Part shown: one piece after another, positions 35,920 to 49,074 of the stretch
How the letters are laid out: every line of letters starts with the position of its first letter
Numbering within the stretch: the first letter of the stretch is position 1
DNA from: Batkoa obscura
Lineage: Eukaryota; Entomophthoromycota; Entomophthoromycetes; Entomophthorales; Batkoaceae
Reading direction: 5' to 3'
Assembly: GCA_030770535.1 (NCBI GenBank)
Contig: JASVEC010000029.1
Span: 186,001-250,000, forward strand
DNA length: 64,000 nt
Translations under genes and position numbers: made by a program
The notes under the pieces: generated by a model
Database searches by the model: none
Seen by the model: the letters and a program-made list of their open reading frames with translations, nothing else
Told to the model about the DNA's origin: nothing

Positions 35920-36517
35920 ATATTAAGATTTTTCTAAAATAATCTGACCTTTTTGATTTATAAAAAAAATAGGCTACAATGGTCATTTCATTTTTTAAAA
36001 TTTCTAATAAAGAATTATTTTTAATTGAAAGTTTTTAATTTTACTTCCACTATAAATAAAGTAATTAGTTTTATACCACAATTACCAATAACGTAACGTT
36101 GACTACTTTTTATTTAAAATAGTTTTTCAAAGATCAAACTAACGTTTATAATGGAGAGCATCATTTGATTGTTATAATCAACAATGTTTTTTTGATTTGA
36201 ATTTCTTTTTTCTTGATAACTATGCTTAGTTTTACAAAAATTGGTTTTGTAGTTGCAGCTAGTTACTTTCACCACCTGTACCACAAAAAAAGGTCAGATT
36301 ACTTCAGAAAAATCCTAATATTTTAATATTAAATTAAATATTAAATTTACATATTTAAATTAATAATATCATATAATAATATATTAAAACTAGGCTAACA
36401 CTTGTAATAATAATTTTGGTATTTTTGAGTAAAAGCTCTACTATTAACATTTCATCTAAATTTATTGATATTTATAGTTAAGATTTTTTAACCTGCTTTA
36501 AGTAAATCCAGTTTAAA

Positions 36518-36623
36518 ATGTGAGGATGTATTTTTTTGTTTAAGAATTTTACTAGCAATCTTTCCGCTCAAACAACGCTTAAAAAATGGAAAAAGTGATA
36601 AAACCAAAAAAATATCTCTATGT
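36518..36623 (-). mobile_element. MITE-like element copy 8
   Basis: Inverted copy. TGAGGATGTATTTTTTTGTT begins it, and the core CGCTCAAACAACGCTTAAAA is clear. Confidence 0.82.
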
Positions 36624-37677
36624 AAAAAAAAATATATAATTAAAAGATTTTTTTAATCTAATAATAATAATTTAAATAAATAAAAAATATAAAAAATGTT
36701 TAGTATTGTTAATTAAGCGCTTTTATTTTTATTTTCCATATATAATACTATTTCAATATATATGTTTTTAAACTTATTAGGATTTTTGTTAATAATTTTA
36801 ATTTTAAAAAACAAAGTTCTTAGCTATAATAATTTATTTTTTTAAAACATAAATAATTTTTAGTAAAATATTTTAATAATATAATTTTATATTTTTGCCA
36901 TTAATTTCTATCAAAAAACTTTAATAATCAACTATGTTTTATTGTATATATATTTTTTTTAAAAGTTAATTGTTATTTATTTTTATAACTTCAGCTTTAT
37001 AAATAATTTATATTTAAGTTATAAACAGGCTGCATTAAGTAATTTTTTTTTAAATAGCTTATTTTTAAAAGTAAAATGTTAAAATATGTTGGGTTTGTAA
37101 TATACTGTGAAATTATAATAAAAAAGTAGCTTTTAAGACTTAATGTTTTTGATGCTTTTTTATTCTTTAGTTTTTTTTGAACTATAAAAAATTACTACTT
37201 TTTAAAACATTCAAACAGGTTTTTTTTGGTGTATCGCTACAAAACTTTATCCTTCTTGCCTTTTTTGGATTTATTTAGAATAGATAATAATTTACAAAAT
37301 GGGTTAACCGTTGTGGTTATGATTTAAATATGTTCAAAACTATCCCACAACTTTTAACACCTTTATTTTCATCTAATTACTAATTGATCTTTATTATTAA
37401 TCTGATATTTAAGTACGTAACACCTTTGGGATTTCTTTAAACAACATCAATCTTAATCTAAAAGTATTGAGGATATGATATTGCATGAATTTTTTACTAG
37501 AAAGTTTGATCCAACTAGAACAACGAACAAACGCTTCCTCTAACACAAGTATATAATTTTAGTCATGCCAAAGTTGTTTAAAATACATTGGACTCCATGT
37601 CTAATAAAAGATAAAATTATTAATAAATAAATTTAATGTTTGTTTAAAAATAGCTTATTTGGAACTAAAAATAACCT

Positions 37678-37777
37678 ATAGAGATATATTTTGTTTAAAA
37701 ATTTTACTAATAGCTATTCTACTCAAATAGCGCTTGAGAAATGAAAAAAGTGATGAAATAGAAAAAACACCCCCTAT
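37678..37777 (-). mobile_element. MITE-like element copy 9
   Basis: Inverted copy with core ACTCAAATAGCGCTTGAGAA and end GAAAAAACACCCCCTATG. Confidence 0.82.
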
Positions 37778-38080
37778 GTTGAAGTTTACCCTTTTGCTGC
37801 ATATAAATATGGTACGGATTACGCCGTCTTTTTTTTAAACAATTTTACTGCGTGTTTTTATTTTTGTTCAACTGTATTTACTAATTTATTAATTTTGGAT
37901 ATCTAGGCTTTATGAAATAATTAAAATTTAAAATAGAGATTTGGATTCAATTTATTTAAGCTGATTATGTTACTTTTTAGCTATTTCATCATTAAAGTAT
38001 TTAATTCCGATATCCTTTACATATTAGTGATGTACTTATTTTTATGCAATATTAATATTATTGCTCTGAACTATGCTTTC

Positions 38081-38185
38081 AAATGGGGTGTTTTCTTTGG
38101 CTTTATCACTTTTTCCATTTTTTAAGCGCTATTTGAGTGGAAAAATTGTTAGTAAAATTGTTAGAAAAAAATACATCCTCAAATA
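38081..38185 (+). mobile_element. MITE-like element copy 10
   Basis: Forward copy with core AAGCGCTATTTGAGTGGAAA. It lies about 190 bases beyond the 3' end of the first C2H2 gene. Confidence 0.85.
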
Positions 38186-38377
38186 ATGGGTTAATGCTAT
38201 AATATTAAAATAAAATGGTAGTAAAATAACAAAAATGACAATGAGAATATTTTATTTTTATAAATTGAGTTTAAAATTACCCAAAGCTTTTGGTAAATTG
38301 GTAAAGATAAAAAGTAATTACAAGAGGTATATATCAACAATGATACATATATAAAATGAGGTATTATAATACGAAAT

Positions 38378-38869
38378 CTAAGCTTTAAATTCTTTGGCTT
38401 TCCTTCTAGGTCCATGGTTAAACATTTTGATATGGGCATTTAAATGGTTTAATGCTCCATAAGAGCGAGTACAATATGGGTAATTACAATGATATTTCCT
38501 ATTTACTTCATGATATTTTCTACGTGGTCTTTTTACTATTTTTTCACCTATTATATTTATAAAACTACACTCACGTTCATTAAATGTTCTATTTACTATA
38601 GTAGCTTGTTTGCTAATAGGAGATTGCTCTTGCAATATATCTCCTAATATACTATGAATAGATGGTAACTCTACATCTTTAGTGAATATAGGCTTATTAA
38701 CACTACTCATGTCTGATATATAATACAAATCAAAAGATCTACGAGAGCAGGAAAAAGAAGAGGAAGGAGAAGAAAGGTAATCTGGATAATCAATTGTATA
38801 GTTTAAATCTAAAGCAGGGTTTAAATCCAAAATGCTTTTATTTAAAGTGATAGTAGTAGAAAAAGTCAT
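38378..38869 (-). CDS. C2H2 zinc-finger protein, desert family member 1
   Basis: Intronless, 163 residues, a likely sequence-specific DNA-binding protein. The N-terminal half is Ser/Asp/Tyr-rich. The short motif ELPSIHSILGDI lies at residues 68-79, then the basic box VKRPRRKYHEVNRKY at 112-126. The single finger spans residues 128-152: Cys128, Cys133, then SYGALNHLNAH with His146, then His152, giving C-x4-C-x12-H-x5-H. The chain ends PRRKAKEFKA. Finger and flanks match four other genes in the next 24 kb. The YG(A/T)LNHLNxH signature is widespread among fungal regulators. One finger plus a basic arm suggests DNA contact aided by the KRPRR segment. The target is unknown. Confidence 0.85.
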   Translation of the reverse strand: MTFSTTITLNKSILDLNPALDLNYTIDYPDYLSSPSSSFSCSRRSFDLYYISDMSSVNKPIFTKDVELPSIHSILGDILQEQSPISKQATIVNRTFNERECSFINIIGEKIVKRPRRKYHEVNRKYHCNYPYCTRSYGALNHLNAHIKMFNHGPRRKAKEFKA

Positions 38870-38922
38870 AGTGCAGTAAAATAAAAGATAGAAATTTTAT
38901 TTTAAAGAAAAGTAAAATAGAG

Positions 38923-38936
38923 GGCTATTTATAGCC
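38923..38936 (-). promoter_or_regulatory. TATA box inside an inverted repeat, C2H2 member 1
   Basis: GGCTATTTATAGCC is a perfect inverted repeat with a 4-base centre, giving TATAAATAG on the minus strand about 56 bases before the start codon. Confidence 0.5.
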
Positions 38937-41900
38937 AAATGGATGGTTCAATTAATAACTAAAATAGGGGGCTACGATTTAAATAAAAACGAGAAACTAA
39001 TCCCTTTTAATTGGAAATTAAAGTATTATTTTAACAATTTCCTACTTAAGTTGAACAGCTTTATTATTATTGGGGTTTTTATTTTTAATCTGGGGCCATT
39101 AAATTTATTTAATTTTTCATTTTATGCAGCTGTTTGTAGTTTGTTTACATGCGTTTAATCTATTAAGGAAGGGTAGTAATATATTTTTAAACATATTACA
39201 ATAATTATATATCATATTCTGAACAGCTTATCTGGATACTAATTGTGTTGTATCTATATTATGGCCCAAATATTTAAAGTAAAACTATTTTTGCTTAAGT
39301 AAATGATTATATGTTTCAACCTGAAAGAAAGAAATAGATTTGACGGGATTTTAAACAAAGTTTATTAGCATTTAGACTGCATTTATGCAAGTTAATCTTA
39401 TTAAATGTTAAAAAACTCCGAATATAGAAATAGTTAGATCATTTTATAGCTATTAGTGGGTAATCCTATTTTTATTCAAATATTTTATAATGATAAAAGC
39501 TTAATCACACCAAAGTAGTTGAAAAACATTTAAATGATAAGCTACTATTAGTACTATTATCACAATAAAAGTTAGGGTTGTGTCAATTCTTTTATCACCA
39601 AAACTATAATCATAATATTAATCAAGGATGATACAATGGTAAAATAATAGATTTCAAAATTGATACAGATTTAATAAATTTAGCTAAGATGGAAATCCGC
39701 GTCAAAGCTTGATCGTTGCATCTAATGACCCACCCATCAAATTTGATTTAACCAAAGAGCATACTTGATATATTTACTAATAGCCACTTTTTTCGATTAA
39801 ATAAAGGATAATTTAATTCATCTTTGTTGTTAAAAGAATATAAATGAGGCTCAAATATCGATCGTTCAAATTGATTCTTAAAATATTTATTTTTACTCTT
39901 ATTTCAATCAAAGAAATTATCAAAATGTAAGTTAAATAACAGACTAGCTGATAAATGCATTGTAAATATTTTGTTTAGGATTATAGATTTTTTAATGTTA
40001 TGTGTATTAAAATTTCGATATGAATCAAGATCTTGATAATTAAAAATCGATTTAAGATTGAGAAATAAAATACACCCTACAATTGTAGAAGTTGTAAAAA
40101 GTTAATAACAAGTAAATAAAGTAGTCAATAACATTTTAATTAAATGCTAACATCAATATTTAATTAAAATATTTAATTAAACGACCCTATCCTTTTAGAT
40201 TATAATTTAAGTCTTTTTTCGCTTTAAGTTACTTTTATAGACTGAAATAAAATTTTCATTTCAAATCCTCTTTTACAGCTGGGTTCATCTCAAATTAAAA
40301 ATAAATAACGGTATTTTTTAAAATTAGCTATTTGGTTAATTAATTTTTTTAAAGTTTGCTGCTTAAAAAATCGACAATTTGCATTGGTGTTTATAATGCT
40401 AAACTAGAAGATTATTTATAAATAAATGTAATCTAGTATGTTACTATTTTGATTGTTATCATTGCTAGTATCTTTTTCTTGTATTTATAATTTTAAAATA
40501 AAAGAAAGTTAAAACGTTTGACAATTTTTAATTTTCATTTTAAATTTAATAGTATAAAAGCGATTTATCAGTGAAATTATCATAGGTTAATAAGAAAAAA
40601 ACTAGTTTAAGTCAATTTGTAAATTATATTTTGTTAAAATGTGGCACAAGTTGTAATTAAAAATTTTAGCCGAATTTTACTAGTATTTTAAACCTATTTT
40701 TTATTTAAATAAACTGTCTTTTATTTTCAATTTGAGGTGAACCAACTACATTAAATTATTTTTCTGTTAGTTTTAGGATGATTAACCTTTAATCAAATCG
40801 AACTCTTTAATTTATCTATATATGCTATCTTATTTGTAATTGTACTTTTATGAATTTTATAAAAAAACTTTAGACTATTATTTCAGCATCAATTTTGTAT
40901 ACATACACACATTTATTGGCAAAGTATATAATCTTGTTTAGTATATAAGATCATAGTTTCAGGAATGTGATAATTTTCTATTGACCAAGGCTAGATCAGT
41001 ATAATTATCTTTAGCATTTCAAAGTCCAATTAATATACTGAAAAAATAATTGAAAATTTAAGATTTACCCAAATTACCCAAAATTTGCATTTAAAAATTT
41101 GAAAATACAATAAAACAATTGCCCATTGAGACTTGAGGTTTAAAAATAAGGATCTAGAACTTGAGTTAAATTAAAACTAAACTAAAATTAATTAAATTTC
41201 ACGAAATATTACTATATTTCATGGAGCATCTAACTGTAATGTGTACGTTTTGTTGGCAGCTAAAGCTCCCTTTTCCTTATAAATATAAAATAGTTGAATA
41301 AGGTGATGATACTATACTTATTCTAGCTTTAGACTAGATGCTTTTTATTCATTTACATTCTACATTTGAATTTAACATCTCGTATTAGAATATTAGATCA
41401 TTTTGTTTGAATTTACTACCATCGACCTATCTCATGACTTAGTTTAAAATCTAATTTTGTGTAGTGAGCATATAAGCCATTGAATTTACGTTTCCTATTT
41501 TAAACTTTCCCTTTCTTAGGATAGTATGTTCAACTATATATTACGACTACTCCTTAAAGCAGTAGATTTAACATTATATTGGAGCTACTAGTTAAATTAG
41601 GGGAGCTTATTTCGATCATTTACCCATTACAGCCAAATGTAATCTTATTCTTCATGTCTTTGTTTCAAAAATTGACTAAAGCTACCATTAGGAATAACTT
41701 TTTGGAATATTTTTAAATTCGTGTTAGTTTCAAGTCAATTTTCTCAACTCATTTTGGTTTTATAGCATGTTTATGCATCTTATATTGTATATCAAGTACG
41801 AAAAAATAGACACAATTAATCTTTTAATTGGTACAACCCCAAATTTAATAAAAATAATCTTAACTAATTAAATATCTAAATTCACTTATTATATAAACTC

Positions 41901-43390
41901 AATTGGTTGCCACTATTTTACAAAATTTGAACTTTTACCAATTGAGAGGTCAACTGTGTATTTTGTACTTAGTTATACTACTTTAAGCCGATACTTATAA
42001 AGTGAAAACCACCTCGATCTTTTATGATCAATGTGGAACTTTTTCAAGGACTATAATAACGCAAGATACTAAAATGATGGTCTAACATCAAATTTAAACT
42101 TTTACTTTCAACTGCATCAAGTATTACTCAAATATCAATACATTCATTTTTATAGGAACTAGATAATTATTCTTTGTCGATAAGTAAAGCTAAATTTGAA
42201 CCCACCATTGATGGGAAGTTAGTATAAAAATTACTATAAAAATTAATATAAAAATTAATGCGAAGAATATTACGAGAAATTCCTCAACTTTGATATATTT
42301 AACATTATTTACATTCTACTTTATCATTAATAACCTTGGCTAAAGTAGCTTGTTAAACGGATAAAAAATACTATTTTGATATTAAAATATAAAGCACTTT
42401 AACACAATGAAAATAAACTATATGTAAAGCATTTTAAATGATATTTGGACTCCTGAATTGAACTGATAATATAATATGTGGGGATATGCTAATAACAAAG
42501 CTTAAAATCTAGTATAGATTTATACATTCCAGATTCTTTTCCATTTATACTATAACATTACTTTGTAATTATATTTGTTGAATTACATCTAACAAACCCG
42601 ATGTATACTAAAGGCATAATTTATATCATAATATATCATCACAATAAAATATTAAACTTAGTCTTTATGATTGAAGTATTTATATACATATTAGTAAAAA
42701 GTTCTATATATCTTATTATGCCAATAATTATAGTTGTGAAATTTTATGAGTGGATACTTAGGATTTATATTAAACTTAGGATTTATATTAAACTTAGCTT
42801 AGATATTAAGTTTGATTCTAAATATAGGTCTTTTGACATCAGTATTAATATTAAAATGACAATGTAGGATTATGTCAAAATGTACTTACAATGTTATTTT
42901 GAACATAGCCCCAGTAAATATAGTTTTAGTGAATGGTCAAATCTAGTGGAGTATATAACTCTATCAACATTATGATCAATCTCAAATAATATAACATAAC
43001 GATCTTATGAAGATGAGGATGTCTTTTTTATTTCATTTCATCTATTTTTCATTTTTTATTTGACAAAATTAAAAAAATTATTAACTAATGCTGAAACAAT
43101 AAAGGTATTCCCAGATGTTTTATTTGGAAGTTGCATTTATTTTTTAAGACAAATTACATGAAGCTTTAACATTAAATCAAATAAGAGGAGTTTTATACAA
43201 AAACTGTCAAAACATTAAAAAGGATAATGTACAATAATACTATGCTTAGAAACACTACGTTGGTATCATAAAATACATAAGCTAAGCCCTTTTAAAATAT
43301 AGAGAAACTTTTAGGCATTTAAACTTCTGTAAATAATAAATTAATATGTACATAGCCTATACAATTTGATTATCGCATTGAAAAACATAA

Positions 43391-43582
43391 TTATTCAAAT
43401 AGTAAGCAAAATAGTAGCTTTATTTCGGCTTCTCTGGGTCTCATAACAGCTTTATGTGTCATATTCAAATAGTTACTTTTGTACCATCTCCTTTCATTAT
43501 CCGCTGCTGATTTACCACCTTTGTAAAGCTTTACAAGCTTATGATTTTTTATAAACACGTTACATCTGCCTTCAAGTAGCTT
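43391..43582 (-). other. Open coding-like stretch of about 62 codons without a start
   Basis: The minus strand reads LLEGRCNVFIKNHKLVKLYK, then GGKSAADNERRWYKSNYLNM, then THKAVMRPREAEIKLLF, before TAA. Local GC content rises and the residue mix is protein-like. It could be an exon of a spliced gene or a relic of one. No family is recognised. Confidence 0.35.
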
Positions 43583-43700
43583 TATTTAAAAGAGAAAATT
43601 AATTAACTTGAACCTAAACTAGATGCCTTAAAACTAATAGTTAGTTGAGACCAAAGTTGAATAATCTTTTTTTGTAATAGAACCGTTGATTTTTTATGCA

Positions 43701-43801
43701 TTGGGGATGTTTTTTAGTTTCATCACTTTTTCCATTTTTTAAGTGCTATTTGAGTAGAAAGGTTGTCAGTAAAATTCTTAAACAAAAAAATATATCTCTA
43801 T
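43701..43801 (+). mobile_element. MITE-like element copy 11
   Basis: Forward copy with TTGGGGATGTTTTTTAGTTT and core AAGTGCTATTTGAGTAGAAA. Confidence 0.82.
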
Positions 43802-46350
43802 TAATTATCCTTAATTATTAAATATAATGGTTCAAATCAGCCAGGTTTATATTATATATATAACATTAAAGATCTTGATACTAACATAATGGATACCAGA
43901 AACTTTATTGAAATATCTAGTTATAAACAATAAATAATTTTACCTTAATATATGAAATAATACAGTTTTTGTCTCATAATTTTAATTTTCTCAATAGCTA
44001 AATCTAAAGAGGGCATATATTTTTCCAAAACTTATTTTACTACTTCTAAGCTAAATAATCTTTTCTTAAGAACCTGCCAACTTTTTAAAACCGATGGCGC
44101 TTTACTTCAATCTGAAACGTAAATAGAAAAACGGGTAAAGTTTATGATACATTAATTTCCTTACTAAAGGTTAGGGCTAAAATATGACTATTAAGTGATA
44201 AAGTCCACAGGTTTAGTTTTCAAAAAGTTTTAATTTTCTACTTGTTTATTTTTGTTTAGTATAGTAACTAAAGATGTATCTATTATAATTTAAACACGAT
44301 ATTCATAAATAAAATTAAACGTCTTATCTAAAAATAAAACTAATGTTATTTTTAACTAATAAGCTCATAATGTTTGTGCATATTTTAATTGATGTAACTT
44401 ATAAATATCATAAAGATATAAAGGAATGACTATATTAAGGAAACTCCGTATTTACAAAACTAGCAATATCTATATATCATCTTTCAATGGCTTAATTTTA
44501 AAAATCATATATAGATTATATCTCCTATATTTAAACTAAAATTCAAAGCTTTGAATTATATTCAGATAAAATAAAGTTTTTATTTAATACAAAACTATAT
44601 TAATTAGATTTAATGGTATCTTAAATTATAAGTTCTTGATAAAACACTCTTATTAAACATTAAAGTAAAAATTTAATATCAATACAAAAATGAGGGTATT
44701 TTTGATTAAAGTAATGAATGGGTTTTAAACACCCTTTAATATAATTTAATATCATATTCTATATTTACTATTTAGACTCTTATTATTAATTTTAACAACT
44801 TGATAAAAGGTTTATGATCTAATTAATGACCTTTCTTCTAAAAAGAAGATAATTTAGATTCTAGATTACAATATTTTAATTTAATCATTATTTTTTACTT
44901 CCTTGGCATAAACCAATATACTTTGCTACAACGGAAAAAAATAACTTATATTACTAGTAACGACTATAAAGTTACTTTGCGAATTATTGCCCGCGTTCCT
45001 TATCAATATTTAATCTCGATATTAAGTGACTGCTTTCATGATTAGTAAATGATAAAAAATACCCTGCGCTATAATCCAAAAACATAATTTGTCATGATAA
45101 CTGAAACTAATTAAAAAGCAAACATAGTAGTATCTATAATGTAACTCCTTAAATAGTTTGAAAATAAAAGTTGTTCCGTAACTTTACCGATTGATGTTTT
45201 AGTTTTTTTAATAAACTTAATGAAATTGAGAATATGTTACACTTCTTCAATTTTGAAGCAACTTTATAAACTGTATTTTTAATCACCACATTTTGAGTTT
45301 ATTCTGGTTAATTAGATTTGGAGGTAAATTAATCTTTGTTTAAGGGTTATATGTAGTTTGTACAGTTCCCGATTACTAAACAAAGCTAAAGCAAACTAAA
45401 TCAACAAATTCCCTGTTTATAACCTAAAGATTGGTGATAATAATAAAATTTTGGTGCTTTTAAGAATAGTTTTATATAACAATGCCCTTAAAACAAGGAC
45501 AACGTTTGAATATTTTGATTGAAAGCTTCAGGAGATTTAAAAAAAGGATAGTTTTTTTTATCAATAAGAACAGGATTTTTTATAATTTAGTAGACAAAAT
45601 AATATGTTGATAAAATTTAAATAAAGGGAAACTATTAATTATGAAATATTTTTAACGTTATCTAATTTATTTCTTTTTAACCATTAGTTTCTACATTTTT
45701 GGAAATATTTGGTGTTCAAAAATACTTTATATTAAATTATTTAAAAAGTAAACAGCATTAACATGTAACTTTAAATGCTTTCAAGTAGTAAATAATTTAT
45801 CATATTGCCAATGAACTTTAAAGAAGTCAAAATCGTAATAATATTTTTTATCCTTTTTTATTTTAAAAAGCAGCAAAGCAAAACATTGCAAACTATAACT
45901 AAAACAAAACTAACAATTATTTTAGTCTACTTTTAAAAAAGGGATAATCAAGGTAAAAAAACAAGTAGTGATTTAGAGTTATATTTTTAGTTAACCTGAA
46001 TTTACTGAAGTTCCTATCTAGTACAAAAACTAACTTTTTTTCGGTATAACTCAACTAAGAACTAATAGTTCAATTTAAGCCACATATAATATTATAAATA
46101 AATTTAACCAAAATGGGCTAAAGATTTATAAAATAGGTTACTACTAACATGGCTGTAAATAAATACCATGCAAAAGCTAAATGGACAAAATTTAAATTTT
46201 ACGTTGAAAATTTAGTAGTAGATTGCCTAAGTTGGTAAAATCATTCACAAGGTTAATGGATATTTAGTAGATAGTTGAAAATGAGATTCTTAAAACTTAG
46301 CGATTTAACCCAATTTAGACTACCCCAAAAAAATCATTTAGTATTTTAGA

Positions 46351-46363
46351 AAAAGTATATAAG
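46351..46363 (+). promoter_or_regulatory. TATA box, C2H2 member 2
   Basis: AAAAGTATATAAG lies about 60 bases before the ATG at 46418. The AAGTATATAA core recurs before members 3, 4 and 5. Confidence 0.55.
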
Positions 46364-46417
46364 TAATCAATATTCTACTACTCTTTTAATTTAAATTTTT
46401 ATCAGTTCTAAAGTAAA

Positions 46418-46840
46418 ATGAGTAAATATTCAAATCAATATAGTTTACATTTGCCAAACCCATTTGAGTTCAGACCAAGGAGCTATATCTCTTCAAGTAG
46501 TGCCTCCCCAAACACTGAATGCACTGAAACATTCTTAAGTAGAGATAACTTAAAACTACCCCCATTAGAACCTAATTCGCAATATAATATGCCTTTACCT
46601 TCCCTTGCCGAAGCTTTAAATGGGAAGCCGCTTAAGAGTAAAAATGGGTATGCCTTTATAAGTTTATTTAATGAGGCTATCCAAAAAAGACCACGTAGAC
46701 GATATCATGAAGTTGAAAGGTTTTATAAATGCTTACATCCTAATTGTGATAAATCATATGGTGCATTAAATCATTTAAACGCGCATATTGTAGCTCAAAG
46801 CCATGGCACAAAGAGAAGAGCTAGTGAATTTAAAAATTAG
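46418..46840 (+). CDS. C2H2 zinc-finger protein, desert family member 2
   Basis: Intronless, 140 residues, the shortest of the five paralogues. After a Ser-rich start it has LKLPPLEPNS (46-55), MPLPSLAEALNGK (58-70) and the basic box QKRPRRRYHEVERFYK (89-104). The finger has Cys105 and Cys110, then KSYGALNHLNAH with His123 and a final His129. It ends THGTKRRASEF-like (SHGTKRRASEFKN). It shares LPPLE with member 4, and both LPS(L/I) and the basic box with all members. It sits alone in about 11.5 kb of non-coding DNA. It is probably a nuclear regulator; the target is unknown. Confidence 0.86.
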   Translation: MSKYSNQYSLHLPNPFEFRPRSYISSSSASPNTECTETFLSRDNLKLPPLEPNSQYNMPLPSLAEALNGKPLKSKNGYAFISLFNEAIQKRPRRRYHEVERFYKCLHPNCDKSYGALNHLNAHIVAQSHGTKRRASEFKN

Positions 46841-48244
46841 CCATAGTATATTTTGTAGATTAATTTTTTAACGCTTATTATTTAGTAAAATTTCATTATA
46901 TTTAAAAATTCATATTTCAAGGTTTTTTATTGTGTTAAACTATTGAAAGTAGGATATTGCTTTATTATGAACTTTGAGCTAAAATATTTATTCTAACTTT
47001 ATAGCTTAAATCAAGCTATTAAAAATTAGCCTTGAAATTAAATTTCATTCTATTAGCCAATAATTTTTAAGAAAAATGCCCTGAAACAAAAAAATGGCTT
47101 TAATTGCAACCACATTATCTTAGGCAATTTTAATTTTAAAATAAAATTCATTAATAAACCTCAAAAGATAGATATTTCATATCAATAAGACATTAATTCT
47201 TAATCAAGTTGTAAATTAATATCTAAATTAAGGTTAAATTTTTATTTTTATTTTAAATTCAGCCAATATAATTCAATTAGAATTGGACTTATTTTTGAGA
47301 TACTTGCTAATAAAACCCCAACTTAGCTTGGTACACATTGCATGGACTTCTTTCGAAAAGCTATTAATAGAAAAGGAGCTTAGATACATAAACAAAATAT
47401 TTGAACACGCTAATACACCTATAGAATGATGTTAGTTTTATTATTACTTTATTTAAAAGGAAGATTGTCGGAAATTAATACTTTTGAATTTTCAAAATAT
47501 AAATAGATTTAAGAAAACCCACATTCAATAAAGTGGAAGGAAGAAAAAACCAAATTGATTGGCTTATTAAAGAAATAGATTTAAGGGCGCTTTGAGAGTA
47601 GTACAGGTTTAAAATTAAGCGAAAATTTACCTTGTTTAGTATTTAGATCCATTCTACTCCACATCAAATGGTGCTTTTATCTACCTTAAATCGGCTATAC
47701 TTTTATTTTTCGGTGCTTACACGATTTAATTTATGCAAAAAGATCGCACAATACCTTTTGCATATAGTAAACCTAAGTTGGTGTATTTTCTTTAGTTCAT
47801 CATTATATTTTATATGTATTTTTTACCAAAATAGTGAATTGAACAATTATTAATGATAAAAATAATGTTGGTTTTTCTTGTATTACTAATGCTATAATAA
47901 AGACTGAAAACTCATCTAATAAGTTTGGGGTTATAAACATGGAAAAAATAATCCGACATTAAGTTTATGTCATAAAAGGCATGCTGAAATTAGTAATTTT
48001 TACAATATAAGGTCACACTTTGGATAATGAAAATAATACTGAAGTTAATTTTGAGGATTATAAACTCGATCAAATCTTTTAGAATAAATTCCCAATATGC
48101 TTTGCTTTTTATTACAACTACATCAAAAATAGGTTTGTTTGAAATAAACACTGCTTTATAGTAATGACTTTGTAAAAATAAGATAAAAGTTTAGAAATGG
48201 CTCAATAAGGCAAATATAATAAATTTATTAAAACTTTAAAAAAA

Positions 48245-48351
48245 CATATGAGGATACTTTTTTTAGTTTCATTACTTTTTCCATTTTTAAGCGTTATTTG
48301 AGCGGAAAGATTGTTAGTAAAAACCTTAAACAAAAAAGACATTCTTATATG
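48245..48351 (+). mobile_element. MITE-like element copy 12
   Basis: Forward copy with core AAGCGTTATTTGAGCGGAAA and ACATTCTTATAT at the right end. Confidence 0.83.
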
Positions 48352-48607
48352 CAAATTTTACTTAAAGACGCAATTAGCATTAAAAATTGATAGTGACAAT
48401 GGTTGCATCATCCAAAATGCACTGCTATTTCAAAAAATTAACTACAATTTCAAACAAAGGGTTAGTATAAATGAAGTTTCCAGCTTTGACTAAAGTTAGG
48501 ATAAGTTATTTTGGCCAATAATATAGCTTTATTTTGACAATGATTGGCTTGCGTAAAAAACCACATTGATTTGTTGGCATGCAGTTGCAGAAAACTATTA
48601 AACTCTG

Positions 48608-48650
48608 ACCCTACCATCCCTAATCCTAACCTTTAACCCCTAACTGTAAC
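48608..48650 (-). repeat. Short telomere-like interstitial tract
   Basis: The plus strand reads degenerate CCCTAA units (CCCTAATCCTAACC, then AACCCCTAAC). On the minus strand these are TTAGGG-type repeats. About five imperfect units are present. Confidence 0.55.
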
Positions 48651-48963
48651 AAAAAAAGGATTTTATTCGTTAATTAAAACAAATTAGAGTTATTGAATCT
48701 TAAATTTATTACCCTCTTATTGCTCAATTACCATAACTATGAAGTTATAGTAATTAGATTTATATTTTCCCTTAAGTGAATTAAAAAACTTTCGTTATTG
48801 ACATTAAGTAATTATTAAAGATCATATATTATAAAATCATGGAATTTACTTAAACTTAGTAGCTTTAAATTAAACTACTAAGTGACTTTTTTGTCTTTTG
48901 TTTCAATTAAAATTAAAGTTAGTTTTAAAATAAAATTTGATTGATTTTTAACTTCATGACAGA

Positions 48964-49074
48964 GATATGGGAATGTATTTTTTTGTTTGAGAATTTTACT
49001 AACACTTTTTCCGCTCAAATAGCGCTTAAAAAATGGAAAAAGTGATGAAACCAAAAAAAAACATTCCCATATAT
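48964..49074 (-). mobile_element. MITE-like element copy 13
   Basis: Inverted copy, nearly intact, with core CGCTCAAATAGCGCTTAAAA. Confidence 0.88.

Larger units (their letters stand above)
35165..38377. other. 3.2 kb intergenic region with four MITE copies
   Basis: Holds MITE copies 7-10. A GC-richer stretch at about 35320-35500 has no assignable identity; its best minus-strand frame reads NSPLCSVGLVFLDGFNCTVK. No gene is supported. Confidence 0.5.
38937..46417. other. 7.5 kb desert between C2H2 members 1 and 2
   Basis: AT-rich, with one MITE (43701-43801) and one unexplained open stretch (43391-43582). An 88-codon frame at 42601-42867 is very Ile/Lys/Tyr-rich with an 18-base tandem repeat and is not taken as a gene. 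No other gene is supported. Confidence 0.5.

Noticed and set aside
38943-39158. 71-codon frame divergent from C2H2 member 1
   Set aside because: It starts right at the neighbour's promoter, is dominated by Asn, Phe, Leu and Ile, and shows no conserved feature.
42601-42867. 88-codon ATG frame, plus strand
   Set aside because: The residue content is almost only Ile, Tyr, Lys, Leu and Ser, with an 18-base tandem repeat. This is typical of chance frames in such AT-rich DNA, and no motif or homologue is recognised.
42014-43090. Possible further degenerate MITE around 43010-43080
   Set aside because: GAGGATGTCTTTTTTATTTC resembles the element's start, but neither the core nor the right end is present, so it is not counted.
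44930-45040. Short open stretch containing VTLRIIARVPYQYLIS
   Set aside because: Only about 34 codons with no start. Not distinguishable from chance without a search.
48311-48493. 60-codon frame beginning inside a MITE copy
   Set aside because: Its first residues come from the repeat end, and the same peptide start appears from other copies in other places.
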